Of a stretch of DNA of 64,000 bases, positions 1-9,428 are shown piece by piece. The stretch spans positions 1-64,000 of the forward strand of contig JAEZRV010000023.1 of assembly GCA_023444055.1 (NCBI GenBank), in the 5' to 3' direction. A program made the position numbers and the translations under genes. Source of the DNA: Bacillota bacterium (lineage in GTDB: Bacteria; Bacillota; Clostridia; Acetivibrionales; DSM-1351). The stretch's first letter is position 1, and each line of letters begins with the position of its first letter. Below the pieces are notes generated by a model. That model saw only the letters and a program-made list of their open reading frames with translations. It did no database searches and was not told the DNA's origin.

Positions 1-75
1 CGCCACAAGTACGAGTGAAAGAACGCACTTAAGACTCGGAATATTCCTTTTCCAAAACGGTTTTTGTCTTTGCAT
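1..75 (-). CDS. Secreted or membrane protein, N-terminus only (cut by window edge)
   Basis: Only the first 25 codons lie in the window; the gene continues past position 1. The ATG at 75 is preceded by a strong GGAGGG ribosome site five bases away. The start, MQRQKPFWKRNIPSLKCVL, is a basic stretch followed by the hydrophobic run VLSLVLVA, as in a signal peptide or first membrane anchor. The product cannot be named from this fragment. The secreted fate is inference from the N-terminus. Too short for most ORF calls, but the ribosome site and signal-like sequence make it credible. Confidence 0.6.
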   Translation of the reverse strand, partial: MQRQKPFWKRNIPSLKCVLSLVLVA

Positions 76-248
76 ATTAACCCTCCAAAAAATTCATCAG
101 TTCCACTGACTTCACATGTTTGGTTCAAAGAAAAATACCCTAAAAAAGTGGACACCTCTGTTTGTATTTATTTTATTTGAAATGATATACCATATACCAA
201 TTTATGTCAATTTTTAATTTTAATTACTTTTATACAATTTCAGGGCAT

Positions 249-283
249 AAAAAAAGGATTTCACAAATTGTGAAATCCTTTTT

Positions 284-284
<1 letters not shown>
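249..284 (-). terminator. Intrinsic terminator after tRNA-Leu
   Basis: GGATTTCAC pairs with GTGAAATCC across a short A/T loop, flanked by A and T runs on both sides. It sits directly after the tRNA 3' end. The flanking runs would allow it to work in both directions. Confidence 0.85.
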
Positions 285-366
<82 letters not shown>

Positions 367-513
367 TCGAGCAAGATTAATTATAATTACATAAGTATGT
401 TTTGTCAACACCAAATTTCAGAAAAATTAAAAACTAAATGCATTTAACTCCGTTTTACTTCCTATATCTCAAATATCTTAGCCCTATCGGTTATACCTTA
501 ATAATCTACATCA

Positions 514-1581
514 TCAAATTAATTCAACAGATGATTTGATAAAGCACTCTTTTTCCTTAGATAAATCAGTCTCTGTAAAATCTGATTTTTTACTGCCATC
601 TGAATTAAAAACTATTCTTACAACTGGTCTAGTTGGTAAATATTTATTTAAGCTAATTACAATTCCTTTTTCTCCAGTATTGAGAATTATACCTGTACCA
701 ACTGGAAATGGCGGTATTATCTTTATGAAGCAGCGCAATACTTCTGCATCCAGAGTTGGAGCAGCTATAACAGTTAAATAATCAATAGCTTGAATTATGC
801 TGATTTTTTTTCTATAAATTCTATCCGAAGTCAATGCATCAAATATATCAGCAGCCGCAACAATTCTAGAATAAATATGTATCTCATTTTTCTTTAATCC
901 ACTTATATATCCTTTTCCATCGTATCTTTCATGATGGCATAACGCAACCTTAGCTGAATTTTCACTAATTTGCGGCATTGTTTTTAAAATGTTATAACCG
1001 AATAATGAATGTTGTTTAATGATATCGTATTCTTCATCAGTAAGAGCAGAATTTTTTTGAAGTATCTTAGGTGGAATCATGACTTTTCCGATGTCATGCA
1101 AAAGCGCACCTATTCCTAATTCTTTTAACTCATCGTAACTTAATTTTAACTTAACACCGGTAACAATTGATAGAACACATACATTCACACTATGCAAAAA
1201 GGTATAGTTATCACAGGTCTTTATATCCATTAAATTAATAATAATATCATCTAACGATAAAATGTCATTTACTATTTTATTAACAACTTCAATAATTTTA
1301 GTTGATTTAGGCTTATTACCAAAGTAGTACGCATCCATCGTGCTTTTAACAATTTCAATAGCTTCAAGTCTCGTTTTTTCTTCAATGACATCATTAATTA
1401 CAATATCTTTTGATATATCATCTTCAATGTATATATCTGTGATACCCAGATTGATTAATCTGTTTATATATGATACTGTTAAACGAGCACCTGCTTCTAG
1501 CAAAATTGTCGTACCATTATATATAATAGCCTTTCCAACTATCATTCCGACCTTGCAATTTGATGTACTAATTATTCTCAT
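514..1581 (-). CDS. HD-GYP domain protein, probable cyclic-di-GMP phosphodiesterase
   Basis: A 355-residue cytoplasmic protein. Residues 1-60 form a small N-terminal domain often found before HD-GYP in clostridia. The catalytic core follows: H130 in HSVNV, the HD pair at 162-163 in LHDIGK, HHE at 216-218, and DGKGY at 221-225 where the family usually has GYP; here the proline is isoleucine. AADIFDALTS near 243 completes the signature. HD-GYP proteins hydrolyse c-di-GMP to pGpG or GMP. Missing proline in GYP is common in divergent members and does not by itself remove activity. AGAGGAAA precedes the ATG at 1581. It has no partner gene, lying between a tRNA and a divergent phosphoesterase. Confidence 0.88.
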   Translation of the reverse strand: MRIISTSNCKVGMIVGKAIIYNGTTILLEAGARLTVSYINRLINLGITDIYIEDDISKDIVINDVIEEKTRLEAIEIVKSTMDAYYFGNKPKSTKIIEVVNKIVNDILSLDDIIINLMDIKTCDNYTFLHSVNVCVLSIVTGVKLKLSYDELKELGIGALLHDIGKVMIPPKILQKNSALTDEEYDIIKQHSLFGYNILKTMPQISENSAKVALCHHERYDGKGYISGLKKNEIHIYSRIVAAADIFDALTSDRIYRKKISIIQAIDYLTVIAAPTLDAEVLRCFIKIIPPFPVGTGIILNTGEKGIVISLNKYLPTRPVVRIVFNSDGSKKSDFTETDLSKEKECFIKSSVELI

Positions 1582-1928
1582 TTATTTCCTCTTAAATTCT
1601 TTATGTAGCCTGTTACAATAAAAAGTTGAAATCCTTAAAAAAACTTTGTAACTATAAATTTATTAAGTTTAATATATAAGAGCATAATGATTCTAATCAA
1701 AAAATACTTTTTCACCATAATTATACTAATTTCTCAGAGCAGTAGCAACATATTTTTACTAATTTCATACTTTTTTTTAGCATTTTACAAAATCAATATT
1801 ATTATGTATACTTATCTTATAAACAGGTAAGTTATCAGTAAGATAACAATTTTGCTATATAAATATAATTTTAAATACAACTATATTTATTATTCCCAAA
1901 TTCCACGTAATTTATTAGGAGTGCATTT
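1582..1928. other. Divergent intergenic spacer
   Basis: AT-rich spacer between the minus-strand HD-GYP gene and the plus-strand phosphoesterase. It must hold both promoters. I see no hairpin, riboswitch or open frame I can defend. Confidence 0.5.
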
Positions 1929-2789
1929 ATGATATTTCCAATTATCATCACGTTGTTAATAATTTTAGCGGTTGTATTACTTTGTTATATGCGAATAGAA
2001 GCATCATTATTGGAAAAAAGTTATGTTAATTTTAGTTCATCTAATAACGGACTTAGAATTGCGCATTTTTCTGATTTACATGTAAATAAGCTGTATGTTT
2101 CAGCCAAAAGAATTAAAGCTTCCTTAGATAAAGTTAACCCTGATATAATTATATTGAGCGGTGATTATATTCAAAACCAAAAAGATATTCCAAAATTCAT
2201 GTTATTATTAAACGAATTTAATAATGTCTATCCTGTTTACCTTACTCTAGGGAATCATGATCATAAGGCATTCAAGCACCCAAACAACAGTAAATCAAAT
2301 TGCAGTAAAGAGTCAACCTGTGGAAAAATATCATCATTTATTGATAAAATACAAGAGACGGGTGCAACAGTTTTGCTCAATTCAAATACTAGTATAATAA
2401 AAAACAATACAACCTATAATCTTATTGGAATAGATGACTTAAAGCATGGCAAACCAGACGTTGACAAGGCATTTGATGGCATTTTCCCTTCCTCTATAAA
2501 TAATTCAGTTAATATAGTTTTTTCACATAATCCAGATATGCTTTTTAATCTTCCTCAAGAAAAAGCAGATTACTTTCTGTGTGGACATTTTCACGGTGGC
2601 CAAATATGGATGCCATTTGGTCTTGAGTTCAAATTAATGAGAAATGAAAAGCTTTGTAAAATGGGCTGTACAAGGGGGGTTCACAAAATAAATGGTATAA
2701 ATATGTATATAAATAGAGGTATAGGAAATGTAGTATTCCCATTCAGATTTCGTTCAAAACCTGAAATTGCAGTTATCCAACTGCCGTAA
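1929..2789 (+). CDS. Membrane-anchored calcineurin-like metallophosphoesterase
   Basis: A 286-residue protein with a hydrophobic N-terminal anchor (residues 1-20) and a metallophosphoesterase domain, probably facing outwards. All metal-binding motifs are visible: DLH at 49-51, GDY at 78-80, GNHD at 108-111, SHNPD around 199-203 and GHFHGGQ at 219-225. The layout matches the YkuE/YaeI-type phosphoesterases. The substrate cannot be read from the sequence; related proteins act on lipid-linked or nucleotide phosphates. Start chosen by AGGAG eight bases before the ATG. It stands alone, with convergent neighbour the phosphohexomutase. Confidence 0.85.
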   Translation: MIFPIIITLLIILAVVLLCYMRIEASLLEKSYVNFSSSNNGLRIAHFSDLHVNKLYVSAKRIKASLDKVNPDIIILSGDYIQNQKDIPKFMLLLNEFNNVYPVYLTLGNHDHKAFKHPNNSKSNCSKESTCGKISSFIDKIQETGATVLLNSNTSIIKNNTTYNLIGIDDLKHGKPDVDKAFDGIFPSSINNSVNIVFSHNPDMLFNLPQEKADYFLCGHFHGGQIWMPFGLEFKLMRNEKLCKMGCTRGVHKINGINMYINRGIGNVVFPFRFRSKPEIAVIQLP

Positions 2790-2802
2790 ACGCGGCGGTT
2801 GG
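2777..2802 (+). terminator. Stem-loop overlapping the phosphoesterase stop codon
   Basis: CCAACTGCCG pairs with CGGCGGTTGG across six bases, one G-U pair included. It spans the stop codon. There is no clear T run after it, so termination is only likely. Confidence 0.45.
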
Positions 2803-3006
2803 TCTTGTATCAACTTTAGTTTATTTGCACAAGCCGATACGATAAGCCATAGTTGCAGTTGAGCTTGTATCTTATCAACCAATCAATCATGTTAGTTTAT
2901 ATACCCTATTAGCCTATAAACCTTATTAGCTACTATTAAATCATTTATATTGGTGTTTAATAATCCTTAGTTTAACTTCAATAACCTATCAAAAAATTTT
3001 TACCCA

Positions 3007-3129
3007 AGCCTTCCCATAGCATTTATAGACTCTTCCTTTTAGAGAACATCGCTCACTGCATTCAAAAAGAATTTTTCTTTAATATGTGAGCTATTAAGAG
3101 GACTCAAAAATGCTATAAGCGGGAAAGCT
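3007..3129. repeat. Miniature inverted-repeat element, copy 1 (family D)
   Basis: Outer arms are imperfect inverted repeats: CCTTCCCATAGCATTTATAG on the left and CAAAAATGCTATAAGCGGG on the right. The inner part, AACATCGCTCACT at 3045 and CTCAAAAATGCTATA at 3102, recurs at similar spacing at 61681 and 61736. It looks like a small non-autonomous element. No coding capacity. Confidence 0.5.
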
Positions 3130-3164
3130 GAGTTATTTGTACTTGTCTTATAATTTTCCTTATG

Positions 3165-3360
3165 TTTACACTTACGCTTTCACTTGCACTTATACTTGCA
3201 CTTTGCTTGCACTTATGCTTGCGTTTGCACTTTTACTTTTACTTAAGCTTGCACATGTACTTATGCTTGTGCTTACTTGCACTTGCACTTATGCTTGCAC
3301 TTATGCTTTCACTTGTTCTTACGCTTATGTTTGCATTTGACTTATATTTGTATTTATACT
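3165..3360. repeat. Degenerate six-base periodic tract (CTTGCA/CTTATG)
   Basis: About 195 bases built of CTTGCA and CTTATG-like hexamers in irregular order, often pairing into the 12-mer CTTGCACTTATG. Open frames across it in several phases encode only leucine, alanine, tyrosine and cysteine runs; these are by-products of the repeat, with no ribosome site. It lies between convergent genes, ending next to the phosphohexomutase stop. Confidence 0.85.
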
Positions 3361-3379
3361 TTAATTATTCTACTTTTAA

Positions 3380-5110
3380 TTATAGTAATGGCTTTATAAC
3401 CTCTAAAACATTGCTCTTTAATGTATCAAGTCTTGCTTGTGACAAGTCTAAAGTTTTGTCAGACACGCCATAGTATATCTTGATTTTGGGTTCAGTTCCT
3501 GAAGGTCTTATGCAGAACCATGAACCGTCTTCCATTTCGTAATAAAGAACATCAGATTCAGGTAAATTAATTTTCTCTGTAGTTCCATCAGCTATAACAT
3601 ATCTTTCTGAATTCTGATAATCTCTGATAGCCTTAACATTTAAAGCACCAAATTTTTGGTATTTTGCATCACGCATAGTTGACATTGCTGCTTTAATTTT
3701 CATTACGCCATCTTTGCCCTCAAGAGTAAATGAGTTAATTCCCTCAATTGAATATCCATATTTCTCAAATAAGTTTATTAATGCTTCATACAACGTAATT
3801 CCCTTAGCCTTGTAGTATGCAGCCATTTCAGCTATAAGCATTGAAGCTACAACTGCATCCTTGTCTCTAACGTCAGTGCCTGCCAAGTATCCATAGCTTT
3901 CTTCGAAACCAAACAAGTATTTTTGATTACCAGTTTCATCTCTCAGCATAATTTGCTCGCCTATGAACTTGAATCCTGTAAGAACCTCAACAAGCTCTAC
4001 ATTATAGTATTCTGCAATAGTTCTTGAAAGCTCAGTAGTAACAATAGTTTTTACAACAAAGCCATTATCAGGAAGCTTGCCTGTTTCCTTCATCGCAGAT
4101 AAAATATACTCTAGCAATAAGCAACCTGTCTGATTACCAGTCAATGTAGCATATTCTCCGTCATTTTTTCGTACTACCACACCAACTCTATCACTGTCAG
4201 GATCTGTACCAATTATTAAGTCAACATTGTTCTCTGAAGCAAGCTTGATAGCTAACTCAAAAGCAGATCTTTCTTCTGGATTAGGTGATTTAACAGTTGT
4301 GAACTGTGAATCAGGAAGTTCTTGCTCCTTAACAACCAATACATTTTTAAAACCATTCTCTGCCAAAATTCTTCTAACAGGCTTATTTCCAGCTCCGTGT
4401 AATGGTGTGTACACGATTTTAAAGCTGTCTCCTACTTTTGCCGCCGCATCATTATTTATACATAAAGTTTTAAGCATTGCAATGTATGCATCATCTATTT
4501 TGCTTCCTATAATCTCCAACAATCCTTTTCCAATAGCTTCGTCCTTAGAAATTGTGTTAACTTTTGTTATATCAGCTATTGAATTAATCTCTGATATTAC
4601 TGCGTTTGAACCATCTATTGATAATTGTCCTCCATCCTCGCCATATACCTTATAGCCATTATATTGCTTTGGATTATGACTTGCAGTGACAACTACACCT
4701 GCCGCCGCTTTAAGGTACCTAACAGCAAAAGATAGCTGTGGAGTAGGTCTTAATTCATCAAACAAATATGCTTTAATTCCATTTGCACAAAATACTTTAG
4801 CTGCTTCCAAAGAAAACTCTGGTGACATGAATCTTGAATCATATGCAATTACAATACCTTTATCCTGTTTTCCAAGTTTATTTATATAGTTAGCAAGACC
4901 TTGTGATGCAACTCTTACCGTATATATATTTATTCTGTTTGTACCTGCACCTATAATACCTCTAAGTCCTCCAGTTCCAAACTCCAAACTTTTGTAGAAT
5001 CTATCTTCTACTTCTTTAGCATCATCTTTTATTGATAAAAGTTCATCCTTTGTGTCTTGATCGAAATAATCATTTTCCAACCAAAAGTTTAGTTTTGACA
5101 GGCTATCCAT
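3380..5110 (-). CDS. Phosphoglucomutase/phosphomannomutase
   Basis: A 576-residue alpha-D-phosphohexomutase, the usual length for the long Firmicute PgcA type. It interconverts hexose 1- and 6-phosphates and so feeds sugar-nucleotide and wall-glycan synthesis. Active serine S144 sits in TASHNP (142-147), the magnesium loop DPDSDR is at 303-308, FEESYGY is the sugar-binding loop, and RPSGTEPKIK near the C-terminus holds the phosphate. The ATG at 5110 follows an AGGAGG-like site. The gene is alone on its transcript; an inverted-repeat element (5149-5235) sits just upstream. Glucose versus mannose preference cannot be told. Confidence 0.93.
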   Translation of the reverse strand: MDSLSKLNFWLENDYFDQDTKDELLSIKDDAKEVEDRFYKSLEFGTGGLRGIIGAGTNRINIYTVRVASQGLANYINKLGKQDKGIVIAYDSRFMSPEFSLEAAKVFCANGIKAYLFDELRPTPQLSFAVRYLKAAAGVVVTASHNPKQYNGYKVYGEDGGQLSIDGSNAVISEINSIADITKVNTISKDEAIGKGLLEIIGSKIDDAYIAMLKTLCINNDAAAKVGDSFKIVYTPLHGAGNKPVRRILAENGFKNVLVVKEQELPDSQFTTVKSPNPEERSAFELAIKLASENNVDLIIGTDPDSDRVGVVVRKNDGEYATLTGNQTGCLLLEYILSAMKETGKLPDNGFVVKTIVTTELSRTIAEYYNVELVEVLTGFKFIGEQIMLRDETGNQKYLFGFEESYGYLAGTDVRDKDAVVASMLIAEMAAYYKAKGITLYEALINLFEKYGYSIEGINSFTLEGKDGVMKIKAAMSTMRDAKYQKFGALNVKAIRDYQNSERYVIADGTTEKINLPESDVLYYEMEDGSWFCIRPSGTEPKIKIYYGVSDKTLDLSQARLDTLKSNVLEVIKPLL

Positions 5111-5148
5111 AATTCTTTAGCATCCTCCTAAAAATTTCATTTAACAAA

Positions 5149-5235
5149 AGTCAATTACTGTTTCAAGGGACTTCGTCCTTTAGCGTACCATACAATAAAA
5201 ACATTATCGTTCTTTTCAGCAAATAGTAATTGACT
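5149..5235. repeat. Miniature inverted-repeat element, family A copy 1
   Basis: Terminal arms AGTCAATTACT and AGTAATTGACT form a perfect 11-bp inverted repeat around an 87-bp body that contains ACTTCG. Related copies with the same ends occur at 32234-32310 and 32635-32750. No open frame. It lies in the leader region of the phosphohexomutase. Confidence 0.75.
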
Positions 5236-5389
5236 ATCGACTAATAGTATATCATAAAAATGTCCAAATTCAATTATACAAAATGTATAATAATATTATA
5301 TTTTATATTAAAAATATATCACTAAACAGCAAAAATGGGAACCTTACCAAAAGCCAATTATTATCTACTAAATATCCTATGATATCGGA

Positions 5390-6085
5390 CTAAAATAATC
5401 CCATTTTTGAAATTATAGTTGCCACTATAACAGTAACAAGACCAGCTAGTCCAATAGCCAACCCGCTCATAGCTCCCTCAGTTTCTCCAAGTTCAACTGC
5501 CTTGGTAGTCCCCAGAGCATGTGCGGATGTTCCAATTGCTATTCCCTTTGCCGTTTTATCAGATATTCTACACAGCTTTAAAACCCATTGGGCAAAAACT
5601 GCTCCGATTATTCCTGTAATTATAATGGCGGCAACTGTAACAGACGGTATTCCTCCTATCTGCTTAGAAAGTTCTATCCCTAATGGTGTTGTAATCGACT
5701 TTGGAATAAGAGAAGCAAGCAATTCCTTGGGCAGCCCAAACGCCTTTGCCAGCCCCCAAATACTAAAAATAGCGGTAACACTTCCAACTATAACACCACC
5801 TAGAATGGCAATATAATCTTTTTTTAGAGAATTAATATTTTTGTATAGAGGTACAGCTAATATCACTGTTGCTGGTGTTAAAAACATTGAAATGAAATCC
5901 CCCCCATTTTTATAATCCTCTAGGGGAATCTTTAAAACTAGCAAAGTGCCTATTACCAATGCAATAGCTATCATAAGAGGATTAAGAAAAGCTATTTTAG
6001 TTTTTTTATTAATAAATATTCCTATTTCGTAGGCAAGTATAGAGATGAGCAATGCAAAAATTGGTGAAGCAAATATATCTTTCAT
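5390..6085 (-). CDS. lrgB: LrgB/CidB family membrane protein
   Basis: A 231-residue integral membrane protein with about six or seven hydrophobic segments and the family region SLIPKSITTPLGIELSKQIG. LrgB is the partner of the holin-like LrgA; the pair modulates murein hydrolase activity, cell lysis and, in some bacteria, export of small acids such as pyruvate or glycolate. It lies 166 bases downstream of lrgA on the same strand. The ATG at 6085 is preceded by GGGGGAAAGG. Family assignment is firm; physiological role here is inference. Confidence 0.9.
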   Translation of the reverse strand: MKDIFASPIFALLISILAYEIGIFINKKTKIAFLNPLMIAIALVIGTLLVLKIPLEDYKNGGDFISMFLTPATVILAVPLYKNINSLKKDYIAILGGVIVGSVTAIFSIWGLAKAFGLPKELLASLIPKSITTPLGIELSKQIGGIPSVTVAAIIITGIIGAVFAQWVLKLCRISDKTAKGIAIGTSAHALGTTKAVELGETEGAMSGLAIGLAGLVTVIVATIISKMGLF

Positions 6086-6251
6086 AAAGCCTTTCCCCCA
6101 TTGAAAGTTAGTACAAATTTAGTGTGATATGTTTTGAAAAATGTAATTCTAAATATTAAGTAACTCTTGATACATAGTTAAAGGCGAATTTGTTCTGTAT
6201 ATTTTTCTGTAACTTATAAACATATAGTAATAAATACATTAATTAATTTAT

Positions 6252-6617
6252 TTACTTTCCCAGCCTATTATTATCAAGCTTTCTTTTAACAAATTGAACA
6301 GTCCATCCAGATATAATCATTACTAGAAATGTGGTTGCAAAGCATATTACCAGAATTGGAAGTAAATTTGCCTTTAAAATACCTGCATATGCTATTAATC
6401 CAACCCCAGCTGGAATAAAAAAGAATGCTAAATGGTCTAGTAAAAACTTACTTATTTCCTCTATCATTTCTAGCTTTAATACTCCCAATAGCAAACAAAT
6501 AAAAAGCAATATCATGCCAATGATACTGCCCGGTAATGGTATGTGTACCACCTTATTTAAAATTTCTCCTGTAACACATATAATTAATATTATTAAAAAC
6601 TGTCTAAGTAATTTCAT
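6252..6617 (-). CDS. lrgA: LrgA/CidA family holin-like protein
   Basis: A 121-residue protein with four membrane segments and the LrgA signature VHIPLPGSIIGMILL near residue 26. It is the holin-like half of the LrgAB pair. Its ATG overlaps the stop codon of uvrB in an ATGA, and its ribosome site (AAGGGG) lies inside the uvrB coding sequence, so its translation should be coupled to uvrB. That arrangement would place LrgAB under the same LexA-type control as UvrB. Confidence 0.9.
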   Translation of the reverse strand: MKLLRQFLIILIICVTGEILNKVVHIPLPGSIIGMILLFICLLLGVLKLEMIEEISKFLLDHLAFFFIPAGVGLIAYAGILKANLLPILVICFATTFLVMIISGWTVQFVKRKLDNNRLGK

Positions 6618-8593
6618 TGCAATTTCCCCTTAAGCTCAGCAATTTTATCTCTCAAAGTAGCTGCTTTTTCAAATTGCAAATCGCTTGCAGCCTGTTTCAT
6701 CTCTTTCTGCAACTTTGTAATAAGCTCTTCAAGCTGCTCAGCAGACATAATATCGCTTTTTTCATTACTAACATAAGTCACCTCATCCTCTGCAACTTTT
6801 GTTGCTTCAATAAGGTCACGAACTGACTTTTTAATAGTAGTAGGCACAATACCATGCTTCTTGTTATAATCCATCTGTATCTGACGTCTTCTATTTGTCT
6901 CACTGAGAGCTCTATGCATTGAACCTGTTATACTATCGGCATACATAATAACCTTACCTTCAGCATTTCTGGCAGCTCTTCCTATCGTTTGGATAAGTGA
7001 TGTTTCAGAACGTAAAAACCCTTCCTTATCTGCATCTAATATTGCAACAAGAGTAACTTCAGGTAAGTCTAGACCTTCTCTTAATAAATTTATTCCTACT
7101 AGGACATCAAATTCCCCAAGGCGCAAGTCTCTAATTATTTCCATTCTTTCAAAAGTAGCAACATCTGAATGCATATACTTTACTCTTATATCAAGCCCCT
7201 TCATATACTCTGTCAAATCTTCAGCCATTTTCTTCGTAAGCGTAGTAACAAGAACCCTTTGATTTTTCTCTGCTCTGATATTGATTTCTCCAATCAAATC
7301 GTCAACCTGTCCTTTAACTGGTCTTACGATAACCTCTGGATCAATCAGTCCAGTTGGCCTGATAATCTGCTCAACTATTTGTGTAGAATGATCTTTTTCA
7401 TAAACTGCAGGCGTTGCACTTACATAGACAACTTGATTAATCTTTTGTTCCCACTCAGTAAATTTGAGAGGTCTGTTGTCAAAAGCAGACGGCAATCTAA
7501 AGCCATAATTAACAAGTGATTCCTTTCTGGAACGATCACCGTTATACATTGCACCTACTTGAGAAACTGTAACATGTGATTCATCAATAAAAAGCAAAAA
7601 GTCATCAGGAAAGTAATCTATTAATGTAAACGGTGAACTCCCAGGTTCTCTGCCACTAATATGCCTTGAATAATTCTCAATTCCTTGGCAAAACCCCAAC
7701 TCAGACATCATCTCTAAATCATATCTGGTTCTTTGTTCTATTCTCTGTGCCTCAAGGAGCTTTCCTTCCATTTTAAACTGCTCTATTCTATCTTCTAATT
7801 CCTTTTCTATAGAAACTAGAGCTTTTTCCATCTTTGGCCTTGTGGTTGCATAGTGAGAAGCAGGGAAAATTGCAATATGATTTCTTGTCCCAATAACTTC
7901 TCCAGTCAAATAATCAACCTCAGTAATTCTATCAATTTCATCACCGAAGAATTCAACTCTTAGAACCATTTCTGAGCTATTAGCAGGGAAAATCTCTACA
8001 ACATCTCCCCTAACCCTAAATCTACCTCTTCTGAAATCAATCTCATTTCTTTCATACTGAATGTCTATAAGCTTTCTAAGAACTTCATCCCTATCCTTTT
8101 GCATACCAACTCTAAGAGATATCATCAAGTCTGTGTAATCTTCAGGGTCTCCCAAACCATATATACAAGAAACACTGGCAACTATGATAACATCCCTTCG
8201 TTCAAACAAAGCAGCCGTAGCAGAGTGACGTAATTTATCTATCTCTTCATTGACAGAGGAATCCTTTTCTATATAGGTATCTGTTACTGCAATATATGCC
8301 TCTGGTTGATAGTAGTCATAATAACTTACAAAGTATTCCACTACATTATTAGGAAAAAACTCTCTGAATTCGCTGCAAAGCTGTGCCGCAAGCGTCTTAT
8401 TATGCGCCATAATTAGTGTAGGTTTTTGAACCTTTTCAATAACCTTGGCCATTGTATAAGTTTTGCCTGAACCGGTAACACCAAGGAGTGTCTGGTGCTT
8501 CACTCCATCATTAATTCCCTTGCTAAGCTTTTCGATTGCTTCAGGCTGATCACCTTTTGGACTATAATCAGAAACAACTTGAAATTTATTCAT
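6614..8593 (-). CDS. uvrB: Excinuclease ABC subunit B
   Basis: A 659-residue UvrB of normal length. UvrB verifies DNA damage handed over by UvrA and recruits UvrC for dual incision in nucleotide excision repair. Visible motifs: Walker A GVTGSGKT at 38-45, the beta-hairpin YYDYYQPEAYI near 92, the DESH box, helicase motif IGRAAR, and a C-terminal UVR motif (FEKAATLRDKI) that binds UvrC. GAGG precedes the ATG at 8593. uvrA and uvrC are not in the window. A palindrome resembling a LexA box lies upstream at 8786-8799. Confidence 0.98.
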   Translation of the reverse strand: MNKFQVVSDYSPKGDQPEAIEKLSKGINDGVKHQTLLGVTGSGKTYTMAKVIEKVQKPTLIMAHNKTLAAQLCSEFREFFPNNVVEYFVSYYDYYQPEAYIAVTDTYIEKDSSVNEEIDKLRHSATAALFERRDVIIVASVSCIYGLGDPEDYTDLMISLRVGMQKDRDEVLRKLIDIQYERNEIDFRRGRFRVRGDVVEIFPANSSEMVLRVEFFGDEIDRITEVDYLTGEVIGTRNHIAIFPASHYATTRPKMEKALVSIEKELEDRIEQFKMEGKLLEAQRIEQRTRYDLEMMSELGFCQGIENYSRHISGREPGSSPFTLIDYFPDDFLLFIDESHVTVSQVGAMYNGDRSRKESLVNYGFRLPSAFDNRPLKFTEWEQKINQVVYVSATPAVYEKDHSTQIVEQIIRPTGLIDPEVIVRPVKGQVDDLIGEINIRAEKNQRVLVTTLTKKMAEDLTEYMKGLDIRVKYMHSDVATFERMEIIRDLRLGEFDVLVGINLLREGLDLPEVTLVAILDADKEGFLRSETSLIQTIGRAARNAEGKVIMYADSITGSMHRALSETNRRRQIQMDYNKKHGIVPTTIKKSVRDLIEATKVAEDEVTYVSNEKSDIMSAEQLEELITKLQKEMKQAASDLQFEKAATLRDKIAELKGKLQ

Positions 8594-8753
8594 AACTACC
8601 TCATTAAACTACTTACGAATATATTTTTAAAAATAATTAAAATGCTATGTAACCTACCCATACACTTTTTCACAAAAAATGTAATGCATTTGAGGAGCAT
8701 ACTGCTTTCAGAGTAACAGTCTTTTTAACAGCTACATCTATTGAAAGTCTGTT

Positions 8754-8799
8754 TATACAAATTATATCATAATGCATTATATAATCAAACATATGTTTG
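8754..8799 (-). promoter_or_regulatory. uvrB promoter with LexA-like operator
   Basis: On the minus strand TTGATT and TATAAT are separated by 16 bases, a good sigma-A promoter. The perfect palindrome CAAACATATGTTTG (8786-8799) overlaps the -35 hexamer. Clostridial and Bacillus LexA sites are close to GAAC-N4-GTTC, often with ACAT/ATGT halves, so this is a plausible SOS operator for uvrB. A second related sequence, GAACATATGTTT, lies at 8871-8882 within the end of mntP. Operator function is inference. Confidence 0.6.
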
Positions 8800-8864
8800 G
8801 AATAAATAGTTGTATTTATATAAAAAGCTATGTTTTAGGTAAAATAACATGCTTAACTCTATTA

Positions 8865-9428
8865 TTAAAAAAACATATGTTCAATAAAGATTTTAAGACC
8901 TATTGCTATTAATATTATGCCTCCAACTATACCAGCTCTTTTTCCTAATAAATTTCCGAACCTTTTGGCAACTAAAATAGCGATAGTACAGCAAATAAAT
9001 GTAATTATACTTATAATACTGATTGAATAAAAAATATTTACATTTAAAGCTGATAAGCTAACTCCAACAGCTAGTGCATCTATGCTTGTAGCAATTGCCT
9101 GTATAAACAAAAGCTTAAATGTCATTGAAAACAGGTTGCAATCTATCTTGTCTTCCCCGGTTATTGATTCATGTAGCATCTTTCCACCAATAATCGCTAA
9201 TAAAATAAAAGCTATCCAGTGGTCAAATTGATTTATTACATCTGCGAATGCATTAGCAGCAAAATATCCTATCAATGGCATGATTCCTTGAAACAATGCA
9301 AACATTAAAGCCATTTGTAATACATGCTTTATACCTATTTTTTTAATACATATAGCGTTGGAAATAGAGACTGCCGCCGCATCCATTGAAAGCCCTACAG
9401 CTAATAGTATTAGTTCAGAAATTCCCAT
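8865..9428 (-). CDS. mntP: Putative manganese efflux pump MntP
   Basis: A 187-residue membrane protein of the MntP (DUF204) family with six hydrophobic segments. The repeated halves carry the key acidic motifs GLSMDAAAVS near the N-terminus and ATSIDALAVGVSL in the second half; these aspartates are needed for Mn(II) export in E. coli MntP. I place the start at the ATG at 9428. The 17 codons upstream in frame (ending EMLGMGIN) are made by a leader repeat that is shared, residue for residue in part, with queT, so they are not native protein. A yybP-ykoY manganese riboswitch is not visible upstream. Confidence 0.9.
   Translation of the reverse strand: MGISELILLAVGLSMDAAAVSISNAICIKKIGIKHVLQMALMFALFQGIMPLIGYFAANAFADVINQFDHWIAFILLAIIGGKMLHESITGEDKIDCNLFSMTFKLLFIQAIATSIDALAVGVSLSALNVNIFYSISIISIITFICCTIAILVAKRFGNLLGKRAGIVGGIILIAIGLKIFIEHMFF

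Noticed and set aside
137..156. Sequence like an insertion-sequence end (AGTGGACACC region)
   Set aside because: Only one short match to a common IS end; no partner end or transposase in the window.
3137..3473. Two plus-strand open frames rich in Leu, Ala, Tyr, Cys
   Set aside because: By-products of the hexamer tract, no ribosome site, composition set by the repeat.
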